A DNA stretch of 64,000 nt from Ectobius pallidus (GCA_964059195.1 CAXKWD010000007.1:156101269-156165268), one strand, 5' to 3'. Shown: positions 50,562 through 63,414, counted from the first letter of the stretch. Numbers and translations: made by a program. The notes: generated from the sequence alone by a model not told the origin.

Positions 50562-50879
50562 TCTTCAAATTAAATTAAAATTCACTACCTATAATCAAAG
50601 TAGAAAACTGATGTTGATTCTCTCCCTGGAACGAATAAAGTTCACTGTTTTCTTTGCGAATTTCAAAATATGGTCCATTCTTATTGTTTTGAGCATAGCG
50701 AACATTGCATTGCACTATATAGGCCTACCAGTAGTCTATTTTATGGGACACAATATTGTCTTCTGTTCTTATAGAAAATCAGGTTTTAATAATTTTATAT
50801 TTACATAGCCTATTTATACATTTACATATTTATACATTTTATCTAAAACTTGAGGGGGCCGTATGTTTGACACACCTGA

Positions 50880-52867
50880 TATATGCCTACGTCAAGATCG
50901 ATAACATTTTCCCCAAGCCTAGTCTCTTTAGTTCCATAGCAAGTACTCCTCTGCACCCAGATCTTAAAAAATTAACTTTATCTCCATGCTTTCCACATTG
51001 GTAGCAACCTTCTCTTGTATTGAGGGTGCAGGTTTGTTTCCAGCCATAGAGAAAATACCTTAGGGAGGTATATCAAGGAACTGTCCCCGTGGTCTTTTTA
51101 TTTTATTGGCCAATACGAAGTTACCCAGAGTCTCTGAGCCGTAGGCTATACCCTGGGACGAACGTTTTTGTGCATCCCTTCCTCTTCTCTTTTTTCACGA
51201 TTTCGGATACATAACAGAGGCTAAGAACCAAGGCACGGAATTTACTTTTGACATCAACCAATACGGACTCCTTCAGGGGCTGTTGTTGACATTCGTTGTG
51301 ACACACGACTTCTAGCTACTCAAATTAAATAATATATTTCACAAGTTACTCCACCTTTCTCCGCTCACCTAGGTCTGACCGTTCTTCATAGGCCAATGCG
51401 TGTGGTCAGAGTTAAAGTCAAACTAATAAGAAATTGGTTGGTGTGGACACAGATGGCAAGGAGATTCAATGCTAGCATTAAATGAAGAAAAACACTGGAA
51501 GAAACCAGGAACTTAGGAAAGTTTCCGTGCACAGTATTGTGTGTAAGAAAGTCGATAATGATCAATACTGGTCTTCCCTTCTTAATCTCAAAGGAAGAAC
51601 TGGAGCCCATGAGTCCTTGAAAGACTTCAAGCATCTTCTTCTACGTTCTTGTTTCAAAAGCTATGCTAGCATCTTAATGACTGCTTGTGTGGGGTGGCTA
51701 GATTGTCTTTAATCTGTAATTCCATGAATACAGTTCATTTGCTGCCTGTTCTAAATCATAGAGCTGGAGATGATACACAGACACACAACTTCTTCATTTG
51801 GTTCTACATTCATGATTCAAGTCTGTAGGACATACTTAGGAATGGATTTTTTCCTCGCAACTTGCCTGCTCTAGAATTGAGGTGTCACCACAACAGTGGT
51901 CTCAGTAACTTTTTCGAAGTTGAGAGAAAAAGCTAGTTAAAGTTCTACACTTGTGGTTTTTCACACAATTTGGGAAATTGAGTTTTCTTGGGAGTAAGGT
52001 GTTCTTTGGTGCTTATTCAACTTCTACAAAGTTATATGGTATACTATTCCGAACTCTCAAGAGATATTATCGTTTTTATGTGACCCGGCATCACCTCCCT
52101 CCTTGTTAGACCGCTGTTGTACTGACTTATATTTGTCCTTTATAAAAGGGGGAAAATTGAATTTATTATTCTACTTCTACCTCACTTACAGAAACAAATT
52201 AAATATGAATAGATGGTAAATATTTGAGAAGAGAGTTGTCAGTTTTTTTTTCTAATGACCCTGGTTTGCAAAATTTTGGTTGCATTTGTACAAGAGGATT
52301 TTTTTTTTCTTTCAGAAAATAAATTAGCGGCTTTAAAACTGACTATATGAGGCAAAAATTAGTCCAACGCTAGCATAGGAAAATAGTTCGTCCCAAGTGA
52401 TACAGATGGCATCAAAATCTAATTTTACCTCTCAGGAGAGTTAGACCACTGTTGGACTGACCCCCCTGTTACTTATCAGGGGTCCTTTTGTCTGCAAATA
52501 TATGTAGCCTATAATGTGGGTAATTAATACTTTCGTGGCTCTATGTAAATATTCATTATAATAGACCCTATGCCTGATGATGGAAGTAATTCTTTTTATG
52601 GGAATGAAATTGCATTTTATAACTGAACTCATTTGATTCATTAATTACCTCCTCCAAAGCCGCCATATTATTAATGTTTGATGGTTTATTTTATCGAATA
52701 TCTCCTTTGAACTTTTATACCCCCCTGGATATCTCGTATATGCCACCCTGTGTGTATCCAAAGTTCAATCCCGGCGTACTCCACTTGAAACAGAAATGTC
52801 TGTTTTAGCTATAGCCAAAGAGAATCTGACCTATAGGAACCTTAAGTCCGAATCCTGAACATAAGAA
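50880..52867. other. Intergenic, no feature recognised
   Basis: Scattered short open frames have no recognisable family. GC content is slightly higher at 51100-51400 but no exon-like splice pattern was found. Confidence 0.5.
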
Positions 52868-53198
52868 ATGTTTAAAAACGTAAGCCGATTCCACAGAATG
52901 CACGATCAATTAATGGTATTTGCTTGGGGGAGTAAAGACATCTTAAAAGTATTGGGGGGGGGGAGACCCGAACGGAAAAGACTACTTGGAAGACCTAGAC
53001 GTAGGTGGGAGGACAATATTAGGATAGATTTAAGGGAAGTGGGATTTGCGAGTGATGATTGGGTGAAGTTAGCACAGACTAGGGTTGAATGGCGGGTTCA
53101 AGTAACCGCGGCAATAAACCTTCTGGTTCCATAAAATAGATAATATTTCCTTTAGCTTGCTGAGGAATTGTCTATTGGCATTGAGTAAGTAAGTAATG
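52868..53198 (+). pseudogene. LINE 3'-end fragment
   Basis: The frame reads ERKRLLGRPRRRWEDNIRID then LREVGFASDDWVKLAQTRVE and WRVQVTAAINLLVP. It ends in 'gagtaagtaagtaa', the family's 3' tail. Same family as 12966-13750 and 63421-63950. Confidence 0.75.
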
Positions 53199-53769
53199 CA
53201 AATACAATACTGTAGTTCTGTACCACATTAAAGTTCTGCAGTAATACTGTAGTTCTATAGATGGCGGCTTCCATTGCTGTTCCCGTTTTCGCAATAGATA
53301 AAATAAGATAATGCGAAATTAGGAGTACTGCAAAATCCCTCAGAGAATAAGAATGTTCATAAAAATTAAATATAGAGTACTCACATTAAAGTTTAATGTA
53401 CTTGGAACATTAATTTCAGATTCTAAGTTGACCTGAATCGCTAGTATTATCACATGTTTCATTGAATGAAACGTGCATGGGGCTTTGGATCGAGATATCG
53501 GAAGGAAACATTCTGTTCGACTTTAAAATATACTTAAATTAAATATTTTAGACAAATTACTGATTAAAGCTCGACGATATGCAAATTACTTAAACCAGAG
53601 TGAAAAAAATTCGATCGATACCTCACTCGTACATACGTATTAAACCAGTATTCACTTTAAGACCAGCTGATTGGCTGTCCTCGAGAGCCAGTCAAAATGT
53701 TTTGGGGCTTCGAACATCGTAATAGATAATATATAATTAATAATTAACTGTTGACTTATTGCTAATAGC

Positions 53770-54333
53770 CAGGGCCCGGATTTTGATGTCATCTTTTAAG
53801 TGATACATCATGGACGTTGCCCACTTGTGCAGATATTCTGATCATGATTCCTAGATTATAGAAATGATAATTCTAGGGTGCTTTTGGTCTTTTTTTTTCA
53901 ACCTTTTATTTTTTGGTAATTTTTTTAAATCCAATGCCATTTATGGCATTTTCCCCCATTTCATATTTTTAGGCAATTAAAAATCTAAAGCCCTTATCTT
54001 CTCATTTTGTGTTGTTTCTTGCATTGTATAGAGTTTTTTGTGGATTTACTCACAATGAATATTATCGAACTCTAAATAAGCATTAATAAATAAATCTTGT
54101 TATTTTAATTTGGATATAGAACGACAGTATATGCTGTTTGCATTTAACCATATGTAATTAACTAATTTGGATCAAAAACATATAGGCCTATGTAGAATAG
54201 AAACAAATCTGATGAATAAACTAGTATTTTAATACAAATTTTTAAGTCATTTTTGTTAGTTTTCGGGTCATTTGTAGTATTTTTGTAGTAATTTTATAGC
54301 TCCTATTTTTAGGTCGTCAAAATCCGGGCCCTG
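53770..54333 (+). mobile_element. hAT-type element (CAGGGCCCGGATTTTGA)
   Basis: The ends CAGGGCCCGGATTTTGATG and TCAAAATCCGGGCCCTG are inverted repeats. Flanks ctaatagc and ctaataac match at 7 of 8. It is non-coding. Confidence 0.8.
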
Positions 54334-54581
54334 CTAATAACCTATGTACAGATGATCGTTGCTGTAGTTTGCATGTTTGTTACAGAATGTAGTCGCTGCA
54401 TGTGCATGCCCCAGGTGAGGAGGACTTAATTAAACATTAATGTTAGGATTAGCATGAGATTCAGGTGAGTGCGACGACCTTTAATATTATGCATATGTAA
54501 CTATCGCACCTATTTACATTGTAATCTTTGCGTTATGAAATCACGTACCCAACTAATATTGACGAGGAAAGAGCTCTTGCT

Positions 54582-54600
54582 GTTTTTTTTTTTTTTTTTT
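54582..54600 (+). repeat. Poly(T) run
   Basis: A T-run of about 19 nt. It could be the reverse-strand A-tail of a retroposed fragment. Confidence 0.7.
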
Positions 54601-54653
54601 GTCCTGCCAGTGTTAAAATTCTGCTGTAGATTTACGGTTTGACGTATTTACAA

Positions 54654-55370
54654 CTAGCAGGTGCCCGCGGCTTTGCCCACGATAATTAATTAAACATTTA
54701 CAAATTAAGAGCATATTAGGCCTAATTAAAGCATTAAACTCATTAACACTCACACGCGAATCATTCATAATCTCAACGATTAATAATTATAATGAAACAG
54801 CTAAAAATCCGCCTTCGGAGTATATTCCACGATTAGAAAGCGCCGGCTAGGGAAAACTACTTCAGATTCGAGTTCCCTGACCCAGGAAACTCCTGCATAG
54901 TGAGTTCCGTCCAAACCAATCAATGTTTTACCCATTTAGGCCTAAATTCATTATCCCTCTTCGAGCCGTCTATGTTGAAAATTTCAGATGTCTGCATGTG
55001 TTGACGTTATAAACAGATGAATCGATCAGGGTGAGCTTGCAAAATTGACGCGATCGATAATTCCATGTGATAGGTTGGAAAAATCGCGATGCTCCTATTT
55101 TCAAGTTTAAAAAAAAAGGTAAGGTCATCTGCATTTGTTTTGACAGTGAAAATGTAATACCGAAAACTTATGCTTCGACAGCGCTAAATCGGGTTTTCTG
55201 CCAGTTTTTCACTCATAACTCGCGAACGAAAGTGAAAATTAAAAATCCGGCTTCGAGGTGCATTCGGGCACCCTAAAGTCCTTCTATGTTTAAAACTTCA
55301 AATCTATGGGTACAGTAGATTTCGCTGGGCATCGCGCACAAACAAACACTTCCTCTTATTATCCCTATAA
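54654..55370 (-). mobile_element. Helitron-like non-autonomous element
   Basis: The - strand 3' end reads CGTGGGCAAAGCCGCGGG-CACCTG-CTAGT. The body resembles 16296-16952 ('gaaaatttcagatgtctgca', 'cactcataactcgcgaacga') and the other end is 'aataagaggaag'. Confidence 0.6.
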
Positions 55371-55760
55371 TATAAAGCCACATGGCTGACTGATTCACTC
55401 ACTGACATTAATGTTTGCCCACTTCCAGATGAGCTAGAAACTTGAAATTTGGCACACATATAGCTTTTAGGCTGTAAACCACAGGAAAAGTCCAAAAAGT
55501 TTATTATTTTTTTTTAATTTTTAGCACTAAAAACCCCCGAAAAAGGACTCGTTTTCCATGGCAACGGTATTATCAAATAGTGTTCACATAGGGCTCTGAA
55601 AGGTAATGGCCAATACAGCAGACTAAATACACGCACTCTATCTCCCATAGATCTTTTAAAAAACCTTTCCCTAGAACATCAGCGGAGTTGTATATTTATA
55701 ACATTCTGGTCAATTCTCACTGCGTCGCTGGCAGACAAATAATTCAGATTTTGCAAAGCT
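55370..55760 (+). mobile_element. Helitron-like 5' fragment
   Basis: 'tataatataaagccacatggctgactgattcactcactga' resembles the 5' end at 24035 and abuts the preceding element. No CTAG end is seen. Confidence 0.4.
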
Positions 55761-56098
55761 GAAAAGGAAAGATTACTGATGTGTGATGTTATTTTAGCAT
55801 TGCTTAGAGCGGTATTGTATTGTAGAACACATACTGTGTTTGCAATTGCTTTCGCATGAATGAATCTCCTTCAGTAGTGGGTGGCAGCAAGTCTTGGCAA
55901 GGTTTCCTTGGCAATTAATACATCTTACTCAGTACAAAACTTCTTTCATCACTGCATGCATGGGTTTGGTGTGTATCGCATAATATGCTAATGTGAATTC
56001 TTGTGAGTCACCAGGCTTTAACGCATATAAAAGCCAGTGACTTCATGCAACTTATAAAGACCGGAATTCTTGTAACGTTTGTGAATCAAAATGTGACC

Positions 56099-56167
56099 AT
56101 GAATTTGAGGTATGTGATGATACAATTCTATAATATAGAATTGTATCATCACATACCTCAAATTCAT
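56099..56167. repeat. Perfect 34-bp-arm palindrome
   Basis: Positions 56099-56132 and 56134-56167 are exact reverse complements with a 1-nt spacer. It stands where the 5' tip of the following Helitron-like element would be. Confidence 0.95.
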
Positions 56168-57370
56168 AAGAGGAAGTTTTTCTGTCTGTCTATCTGTATG
56201 CGATGCCCAACGAAATCTACTGAACGCAGAGGTCATAAATTTTAAATGTAGATGAACTGAAGGGTGGACGAATACACCTAGGAGCCGGATTTTTAATTTC
56301 TCTTTCGTTCGCGAGTTATGAGTGAAAAACGGACAGAAAACTTGCATTTTTTGCGCTTTCGAAGCATCAGTTTTCAGTAATAGGCCTACATCTCAATTGT
56401 CAAATCAATTGCAGATGGCTTTGCCTATTTTTGTCATACCTTTGAAATAAAAGCATCGCGATCGCTTGAATTTTGTAAGCCCGCCCTGGTCGATTCATTT
56501 GTTTATGATGTCAAGGCACGCAGACATCTGAAATTTTCAACCTAGACGGGAGAGGAATAGTGAATATAGGCCTAAATGGACAAACGTTGATCGATTTGGA
56601 CGAAAGTCACTATGCAGGGGTTGTCTGGAGAAGGGAACTCGAATCTGAGGTTATTTATTTATTTAGGAAATGGTCTTGTAGAGCACAAGGCTATACGATT
56701 CGTCACACAATAGAAGATCGTACACAATTACCCATTGCTGAAAAACGTCATCACTGTTACATGGGCAGAAATCACTTAAAATAATAGTAACATGTTTTCT
56801 AAAACCCTTAACATTATTTATCCGCTTAATCCCAGCAGGCAGGCAATTATACAGTTTAAGACCAGTACCATAAATGATTGATTAAATTGACTTCTTCGGT
56901 GAGGAGGTATGTTCAAAGCCTCCCTATTCCGAGTGCTGTAAGTATGAAAATCTCCATTGGTATTAAAATAATTTATTTTTACAGAAATACACTCTAACAT
57001 TAAATATATAAACCATATATCGTTAAAGTACTATATTTCTTAAAATAATTTTTGCAGGAATGTCCAGGCCAAACTTTAAACATACATTGTAAAATAATAT
57101 GTTCCTGAACTATGAATAAATCAGTCAACAGAGAACAAGATCCCCAGAAGCACATTCCTTATGCAAGTCTTGTTTTCACATGTTGCGCTTTCTAATCGTG
57201 GAATTTACTTCAAAAGCCGGAGTTTTAGCAGTTTCGTTAATTATTAATCGTTTAGTTTAGGCGTATGAATGTTTCTCGTGCAAGTGTTAATAAATATGTT
57301 TTAATTATTTTGCTGTTAATTTTTAACCTTCCAATTAATTATCGTGGGCGAAGCGTTGGGGATCTGCTAG
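56168..57370 (+). mobile_element. Helitron-like non-autonomous element, 5' tip missing
   Basis: It starts 'aagaggaagtttttctgtct' and ends CGTGGGCGAAGCGTTGGGG-ATCTG-CTAGT. It contains the shared 'gcgagttatgagtgaaaaac' block. About 550 bp of unrelated sequence (about 56650-57200) lies inside. Confidence 0.55.
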
Positions 57371-58150
57371 TTTTAAAATACGAGAAAGCAACTTCTCTCA
57401 TAGCCTACTCTTAAGAGCATACCAGCGGAATTCACTAAACGAATGAATAATTTTAATGCATAGCATTTTGCAAAATATGAAATAAAGAAATCAGCGACGA
57501 AGAAGAAGATAGCCTACTTTTGGCACTTTACTTATTCATAACGCCCTTGAACGTATCAGCGTTTTAAGAAAGATACAAGGATCTATGTTTTTTTCTATTG
57601 TTGAGAATTTAAATAAAGCCATTTAAATTTAAAAAATTAAAAATCCAAGTGTTGTGATTGGGTTAGAAGCGTTATGTTACATATTTCGATACTCCCTGGG
57701 GGAACTGTTGACATAATTTCATCTGCTCTCTCCTCTTCTCACAAGCGATATTGAGTTTGAACTTAGTTGTTAGGAATATTCTCTAATACAATTTCCTACG
57801 CCGGCGGAGTGTTCACAATGTTCATACTGCACGATGTTGCTTTGCAGTTTCCGATAAGTTTGTGACTTGAAGAATTTAATTTTTCCGGCCTTAGTAACAG
57901 CATAATGGACCGTTCACATTAAAAATTAACCGTAAATGTAAAAATTTGGGTCCATGTTTTTCAATAAGACCATTCACAATTATGTCGACTTTAAGTGTAA
58001 CGTAAAATTAAACTTTAACTTAGAACCTTGAAACTCCTAGCTTTACGTTAAGTTTGTGCGAAACGTAACGAAACAACCAATCAGAACCCTCTGCTCAATT
58101 GCTAAATATATGGCAGGATTCGGAAGTAGCAGTTAAGAGATGGTATAGGC
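57371..58150. other. Intergenic, no feature recognised
   Basis: 'atggaccgttcacattaaaa' and its echo 'taagaccattcacaattatg' hint at an old DNA-transposon terminus, but no partner end is seen. Confidence 0.4.
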
Positions 58151-58504
58151 CATAGGCGTAACCAGGCCGACCATATGGGGGGTTATAACATTCAGGGAGG
58201 GGGGGTCCGGGGGTCCTCCCCCGGAAAATTTTAAAAATTAAGATGCAAAATAACGAGTTTTAAGCTTCCGGGGGCCTCCCCCGGAAAAATTTTTAAAATT
58301 AAGACGCAAAATAATGAGTTTTAAGCTTTCCTCCCCCGGAAAATTTTAAAAATTATGACGCAAAATAACGAGTTTTAAGCTTCCCACGCTTTATACTGTA
58401 CTTGTATTAAGTAATTTATGGGCAGACTTTAAAAAATTATACAATTTTCCTTTTTTTTAATCAATGGGGGGGGGGTTCAAACCCCCCCCCTCGGTACGCC
58501 TATG
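58151..58504. mobile_element. TIR element with three 60-bp internal repeats
   Basis: The termini CATAGGCGTAACC and GGTACGCCTATG are inverted. Flanks gtataggc and gtatagcc match at 7 of 8, hAT-like. Inside, three tandem units at about 58207-58383 share 'ctcccccggaaaattttaaa' and 'acgagttttaagctt'. Confidence 0.75.
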
Positions 58505-58710
58505 GTATAGCCCTATATGGATGAGAAACTCCTAACGCTATATTCCTATCTGCATAAACAAAGCACCCCATTTTTAAAAGAAAATACATGGATATTAATT
58601 TCCCATGAAATAAAATTCAGTAGTAAATACATCCCATATATACTGTTCAATTTGTATTTATAATGTAGTTCTGTGTGTTCATACTCGTGTATGATTTAAA
58701 TTTTTATACA

Positions 58711-58945
58711 CGTGTTTCGTGGGTGAGACGGTAGCGCGCCTGCTTTCCCATGGGCCCGGGTTCGATTCCCGGCCGGGTTAAGGATTTTTCAGTAGTGAAA
58801 AATTCCTTCCCCGGATTCAGGACTGGGTGTGTGTGTGTCCTTAGGTTTAAGTAGGTAGGGGACTGCCGCACCCCGGTAACAAATCCGCTGAGAATATCCC
58901 CTTACGAGATCGTCAGGGGTCGCTCGCGAACCTGAGAAATATCTT
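58711..58945 (+). repeat. tRNA-derived SINE, family F
   Basis: A-box-like 'gggtgagacggtagcgcgcc' and B-box CGGGTTCGATTCCCGGCC are followed by 'gatttttcagtagtgaaaaa' and a body ending 'aatatcttaataaacaaa'. It is distinct from families A-E. Confidence 0.65.
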
Positions 58946-59219
58946 AATAAACAAATGAAAGCTAGGCTACTTCTGTTTCGTTTCTGACAGCCATTTTTTT
59001 TCCGCTGTTCACGTTTTCCTTTGTGATTGTTTGTTACCAACGGATAAGTTTTCGAATGCTGATGTTTGCATTACATTTTGTATTCTTAAGTTTGCGGCTA
59101 ATTTTCTATGTGAATCAACGTTTAAGCTGCTCAGCTAGAATTAAACTTGCAAGAAAGCTTGTAATTTTTCATAATCGAAAGGGCTAACCAATGATCTATA
59201 AAAGAGCATGAGTCATTAC

Positions 59220-59969
59220 TAGACTTCGGATTTTAGGTAAAAACCTATTTTAATCCTTACGTGATATATGGACGAAATCTTGTATATGCATGTTTCATAA
59301 GTGACTATGCCTAAATCTGATACTTTTATAGGACCTAAAAAAGCCTATTTTTACGTTAGAGCCTAATATTGCCTTTTTGCTTGTTTTTCCTCTAAAGTTC
59401 AAAATAAATAATTTTTTGTTACAAATTCTAGCATTTATTTTCATTTCGTACTTATTCTTTAGCTCGGAATGTGCAGTACATGACACATTTGTGACGTGGT
59501 TAAATAGTAGCCTAATGAATATTTTGTCTTCAGTAGAAAAAATTCCTTGGAATTCCCAAGAAAATGTAGTCTTTTTCTCCCGACTCCCACATCCAGTAAA
59601 AAAAAAAAAAAAAATAGTACTCTGAATCACTGAGAGATACAAGGGGTTGATTATGATAGTATGATATGCGTAGCTTCTGGGCGCAGGGATTAGGTTTTCA
59701 CTGTTATGGTAGTAATACAGGCCCTAGTAATAGGTCTATATAATTCTGTGTACCATAGGCCTATATCTGTGTTTTATCATGATTATTGATTAATGGTGAC
59801 TTCAATACACATAATATTCTGCATTACAATTGAGATATTTCAGAAAATTGGGAACTTAACGATTTTATAAGAGACTATTTTACGATTTTTAGAACCTATT
59901 TTCCAATTTTTAGAGCCTATTTTAGGTGCCTAAAACAGCATTTTTAGCGACCTAAAAGTCCGAAGTCTA
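59220..59969. mobile_element. hAT-type element (TAGACTTCGGATTTTAGG)
   Basis: The termini TAGACTTCGGATTTTAGG and CCTAAAAGTCCGAAGTCTA are inverted repeats. Flanks gtcattac and gtcgttac match at 7 of 8. The inside is AT-rich, including a long A-run at about 59599-59616. Confidence 0.8.
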
Positions 59970-60161
59970 GTCGTTACACTAGGTAAACATCAGCAGTATA
60001 TTTTGTAGAGGGAAATTCGTACTAGGTGGGAATCGATCCCGGGTTTTCATTAACACTCTGTATAATAACGTCCACTTTTGGTCGTAGAATAGAAACAATA
60101 ACTCATATAGGCCTATACATTGGCAGATATTTCCACCTATACGTAAATTTGTGTACATTTA

Positions 60162-60377
60162 TTGATTTTTCATAAAATTTCCAATATAGGCCTACATCAT
60201 GTTCATGGTTACTGGTACCGTCTCTTCATTGCCAAGAGAATGAAAGCTAGCCAAGAGAAGTGCGCAGAATATATAGATGAAACCATCCGACCAGTCCTCC
60301 TGTCATGGTGTAATCAGATTCTGCATAAATACCATATAAACTGGATTTCTATGGACCAGGCGCTGTCATCTCATTAA
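60162..60377 (+). pseudogene. Possible Tc1-like transposase fragment
   Basis: The frame reads CAEYIDETIRPVLLSWCNQI then INWISMDQALSSH. The layout resembles the Tc1 block '..Y...I..PV......FMQDGAPSH' before the second catalytic Asp. Similarity is weak and the assignment tentative. Confidence 0.35.
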
Positions 60378-60893
60378 ATATTCCAAAACAAACACGAGGA
60401 AGATGACTTCATTTGTTCGTGAAAATGGAACTGAATAATTCAGTGCAAATACAAAGAGATAAAATTTTTGTAAATTAGATTATGTAGAATAAGAGAGAAG
60501 AGAGATCTAGCAGATCTAGCATACTAGTGTTAGTTTTTTCCTTTCTTTTTCTTTCTTTCTTTTTCTTTTTTTTTCTGTCCACCATTACCAATGCCAAGCA
60601 CAACTCGAACTCCGTTGCAACACAATGCTGGAGCTTTTATTTTCCTTTCTATCCAACGTATGTACATAAATAATAATAAAAAGTCAGGTAAAGTGATAAA
60701 ACAAAGTAGGCCTATATTACCGTAAAAATATGTGAATGTTTATTTTGAAAGACTCGAGATCTATTTGCATTAAAGCTTGCCTGCTGTGACCGTCGTTGCA
60801 ACAATCGCTCCAGATATCAAGCAAATATCACATTGCTCAATTCATATTTCATTTTTACGGTATAAGTGGTTTTAAAATTCAATAGTAAGTATT

Positions 60894-61311
60894 AAATTTC
60901 AAATCATAGTTCATTGTTAAGTTTCAAATCATCGTTCATTGTTAAGTTTCAAATCATAGTTCATTGTTAAGTTTCAAATCATAGTTCAGTGTTAAGTTTC
61001 AAATCATAGTTAATTGTAAAGTTTAAAATCATGGTTCATTGTAAAGTTCCAAATCATTGTTAAGTTTAAAATCATAGTTCAGTGTTAAGTTTCAAATCTT
61101 AGTTCAGCGTTAAGTTTCAAATCATAGTTCATTGTAAAGTTTCAAATCATAGTTCATTGTTAAGTTTCGAATCATAGTTCATTGTTAAGTTTCAAATCAT
61201 AGTTCAGTGTTAAGTTTCAAATCTTAGTTCAGCGTTAAGTTTCAAATCATAGTTCATTGTAAAGTTTCAAATCATAGTTCAGTGTTAAGTTTCAAATCAT
61301 AGTTCAGTGTT
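60894..61311 (+). repeat. 25-bp minisatellite, 17 units
   Basis: The unit is AAGTTTCAAATCATAGTTCA plus TTGTT. Sixteen units are 25 bp and one is 18 bp, together exactly 418 bp. Variants 'cttagttcagcg' recur five units apart (units 9 and 14), showing a 125-bp higher-order period. Confidence 0.95.
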
Positions 61312-61999
61312 AAGTTTAGCCTAAGGTCAAAATTTCAGGTTAACGTTGATCATAACATAATGACTTTATTCTTCAGGTAAATTTATGTCGCATTGAATCC
61401 ACATTAAATCCACATACATCCACATTAATCCATACGAATCTACATTGAATCCACACGAATCCACCAGATGTACTAGATCGACAAGACTTACGCTTACTAA
61501 TTTTCTAGTTAAACTTTAAAAGGTGCCCATTTGAGTGTCTTTTCTCAAGACTCTTTTCTTTTTGCCTATTCTGAAAATGTTAGTTTCTAACGTCCTATCA
61601 GTACTCATATGACTGTGAAGTTAACCACAACCTCTCATCAAAGCTAATTAACTCTCAGAGCATTTCCTCCTTGCATCGCCGGGTTCCAGTGCAATATTGC
61701 AAATCCATACTCTAAAATTCCAGCGGTATGATCGATGGAAATGTTAATGTATATGGTGGTATACTCATTTCCGTATCCCATAATAGTTCAAAATTACTAA
61801 CTAATGGTCAGAGAAAAATACCAACCACCTAATCCCAAACGTAAACTCTACAGCTAAATTGTTGAACCCTGTTTGAATGGTTATTTCATTACCGCTTTCC
61901 TGAATTTAACCACTGCAGTATGTAACAGTTTGTTCATTATATCGACAAGCAGACTTAAATAGTATTTTTACTTCCTCTGTCCGTACCGTAAGTAGGATG

Positions 62000-62450
62000 G
62001 GTAGATGAAGTATTGTGTTCGACCCCGAAATTCGAAATTGACTTTTTAACATAAATACATGTATTTAGATTCCCTGAATAATAATAATAAAAAAAATACT
62101 ACTTTCAGAAACATGTCTGTGTGTGTGTGAACAACCTAGCTCCAGAACGAAAATTCGTAGGAAAACATTTTATATTTGGGTCAGGTACCGTCTGGGGATG
62201 TGACACAAAGATTGACGGCGACTTTCGCTTACTTTTAACGCCACTTTACATTATTAAAATTTCGTTTTTCGCGATTTTCTCGAAAACTGCTTAGAAGATT
62301 TTTTTAAATGTTACATGAGGTGCTTATGCTAAGAGCTAATTTTTTTATTTGAAACATTTTTCGCAAAAACTATCTGAAGGCTAGTTAAAGCCACCCACTG
62401 TCTTGTGGTGAACTATTAGAGTTTTGCGTCAGGTTGAAACAACTGAATAC
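62000..62450 (+). repeat. Dispersed repeat, paralogue of 1340-1422 plus 1896-2240
   Basis: It shares 'ttaacataaatacatg', 'ttccctgaat', 'aacgaaaatt' and 'aaaatttcg-tttttcgc-ttttctcgaaaac' with the sequence surrounding the MITE at 1423-1895, but lacks the MITE. Confidence 0.75.
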
Positions 62451-62939
62451 GTGCTCTTTGCAATACGGCCTCTTATATTCTTTGTCAGAATGTGAAGCGA
62501 GAAAAGTATATTTTCCATGCTTAGGGTAAAGAAACGTGAGTGCATTAATCAGATTTTGAGTTATGTATCCATCGGGGATGCGATACGATGTGGTAACTAC
62601 ATTCTCTTCATTTTTACAGTCAATTTACATGAAGAGACTTTTTTACAGTCAATTTGCATGAGAATCTATCTACTCTTATACAATTCAACGGCCCTAAATA
62701 GCGTGCTTGCTCGCCCGCTTCGTGAGACATCGGGTATACTCGGCGATGTTCGTCTCTCGCTGTCTAAACTTTCATGAAGACTACAAAATTAGGAAGGAAA
62801 ACCGTGTCTTTATTATATAAGGCCTAAGTGAAATGAACACAATGAACAAATATTATAATTTTATTTTTACTTACAATTTTTATAGCTCTGAACCACAAAC
62901 ATTTTTAATAATCTATCAGTGTAATAGTCTTAAAAATCC

Positions 62940-63355
62940 TGGAGTCAATGAATAATGGCGGGCGAAGCCGTGGGCAACAGCTGTAAAATATTGATGGTTT
63001 TATCTCTTGAAATGTCGCTGATAATAATAATCCAAACAAACCATTCCTTCCCTTGAAACATTATATAATTTCTGAAAATTACACTGAATTGATAAAATAA
63101 AATTCACATCATATTCATGTCAATAAACAGCTGAGAAACAATACGTATTATGTGTTCACAGGTTCCCAGGGGGCGCTTTCATGTCGTGGAATGTACTCTA
63201 AAGCAGGAATTTTAGCTGTTTCATTAATTATTAATGGCTTAGTTTATGAATGATTCGCGTGCAAGTGTTAATAAATATAATGCTTTAATAATTATTATAG
63301 TCTTAATTTTTAAAAGAATTATCGTGGCGAAGCCACGGGCACCTCCTAGTATGAT
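62940..63355 (+). mobile_element. Helitron-like 3' ends (two)
   Basis: At about 62948-62982 a degenerate end 'GGGCGAAGCCGTGGGCAAC-AGCTG' is seen. At 63318-63348 the best end of the family is CGTGGC-GAA-GCCACG hairpin, then GGCACCTC and CTAG before T. Confidence 0.6.
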
Positions 63356-63414
63356 ACATAATATTATAATTAGACTAAGAAGCGAAACTTTTATTTGGGC
63401 AGAGGAAGTTAATG

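Larger units (their letters stand above)
48715..50879 (-). mobile_element. hAT element with nested insertions
   Basis: The ends CGGGCATGTCAAACTC and TTTGACACACCTG are imperfect inverted repeats. The interior holds a - strand hAT transposase fragment near 50140. A second hAT-type element (49056-49842, itself carrying a SINE) and an inverted SINE (50252-50561) are inserted within. The target duplication is not clear. Confidence 0.6.

Noticed and set aside
60894..61311. CRISPR-like array
   Set aside because: Units are contiguous 25-bp tandem copies with no spacers, in a eukaryotic context.
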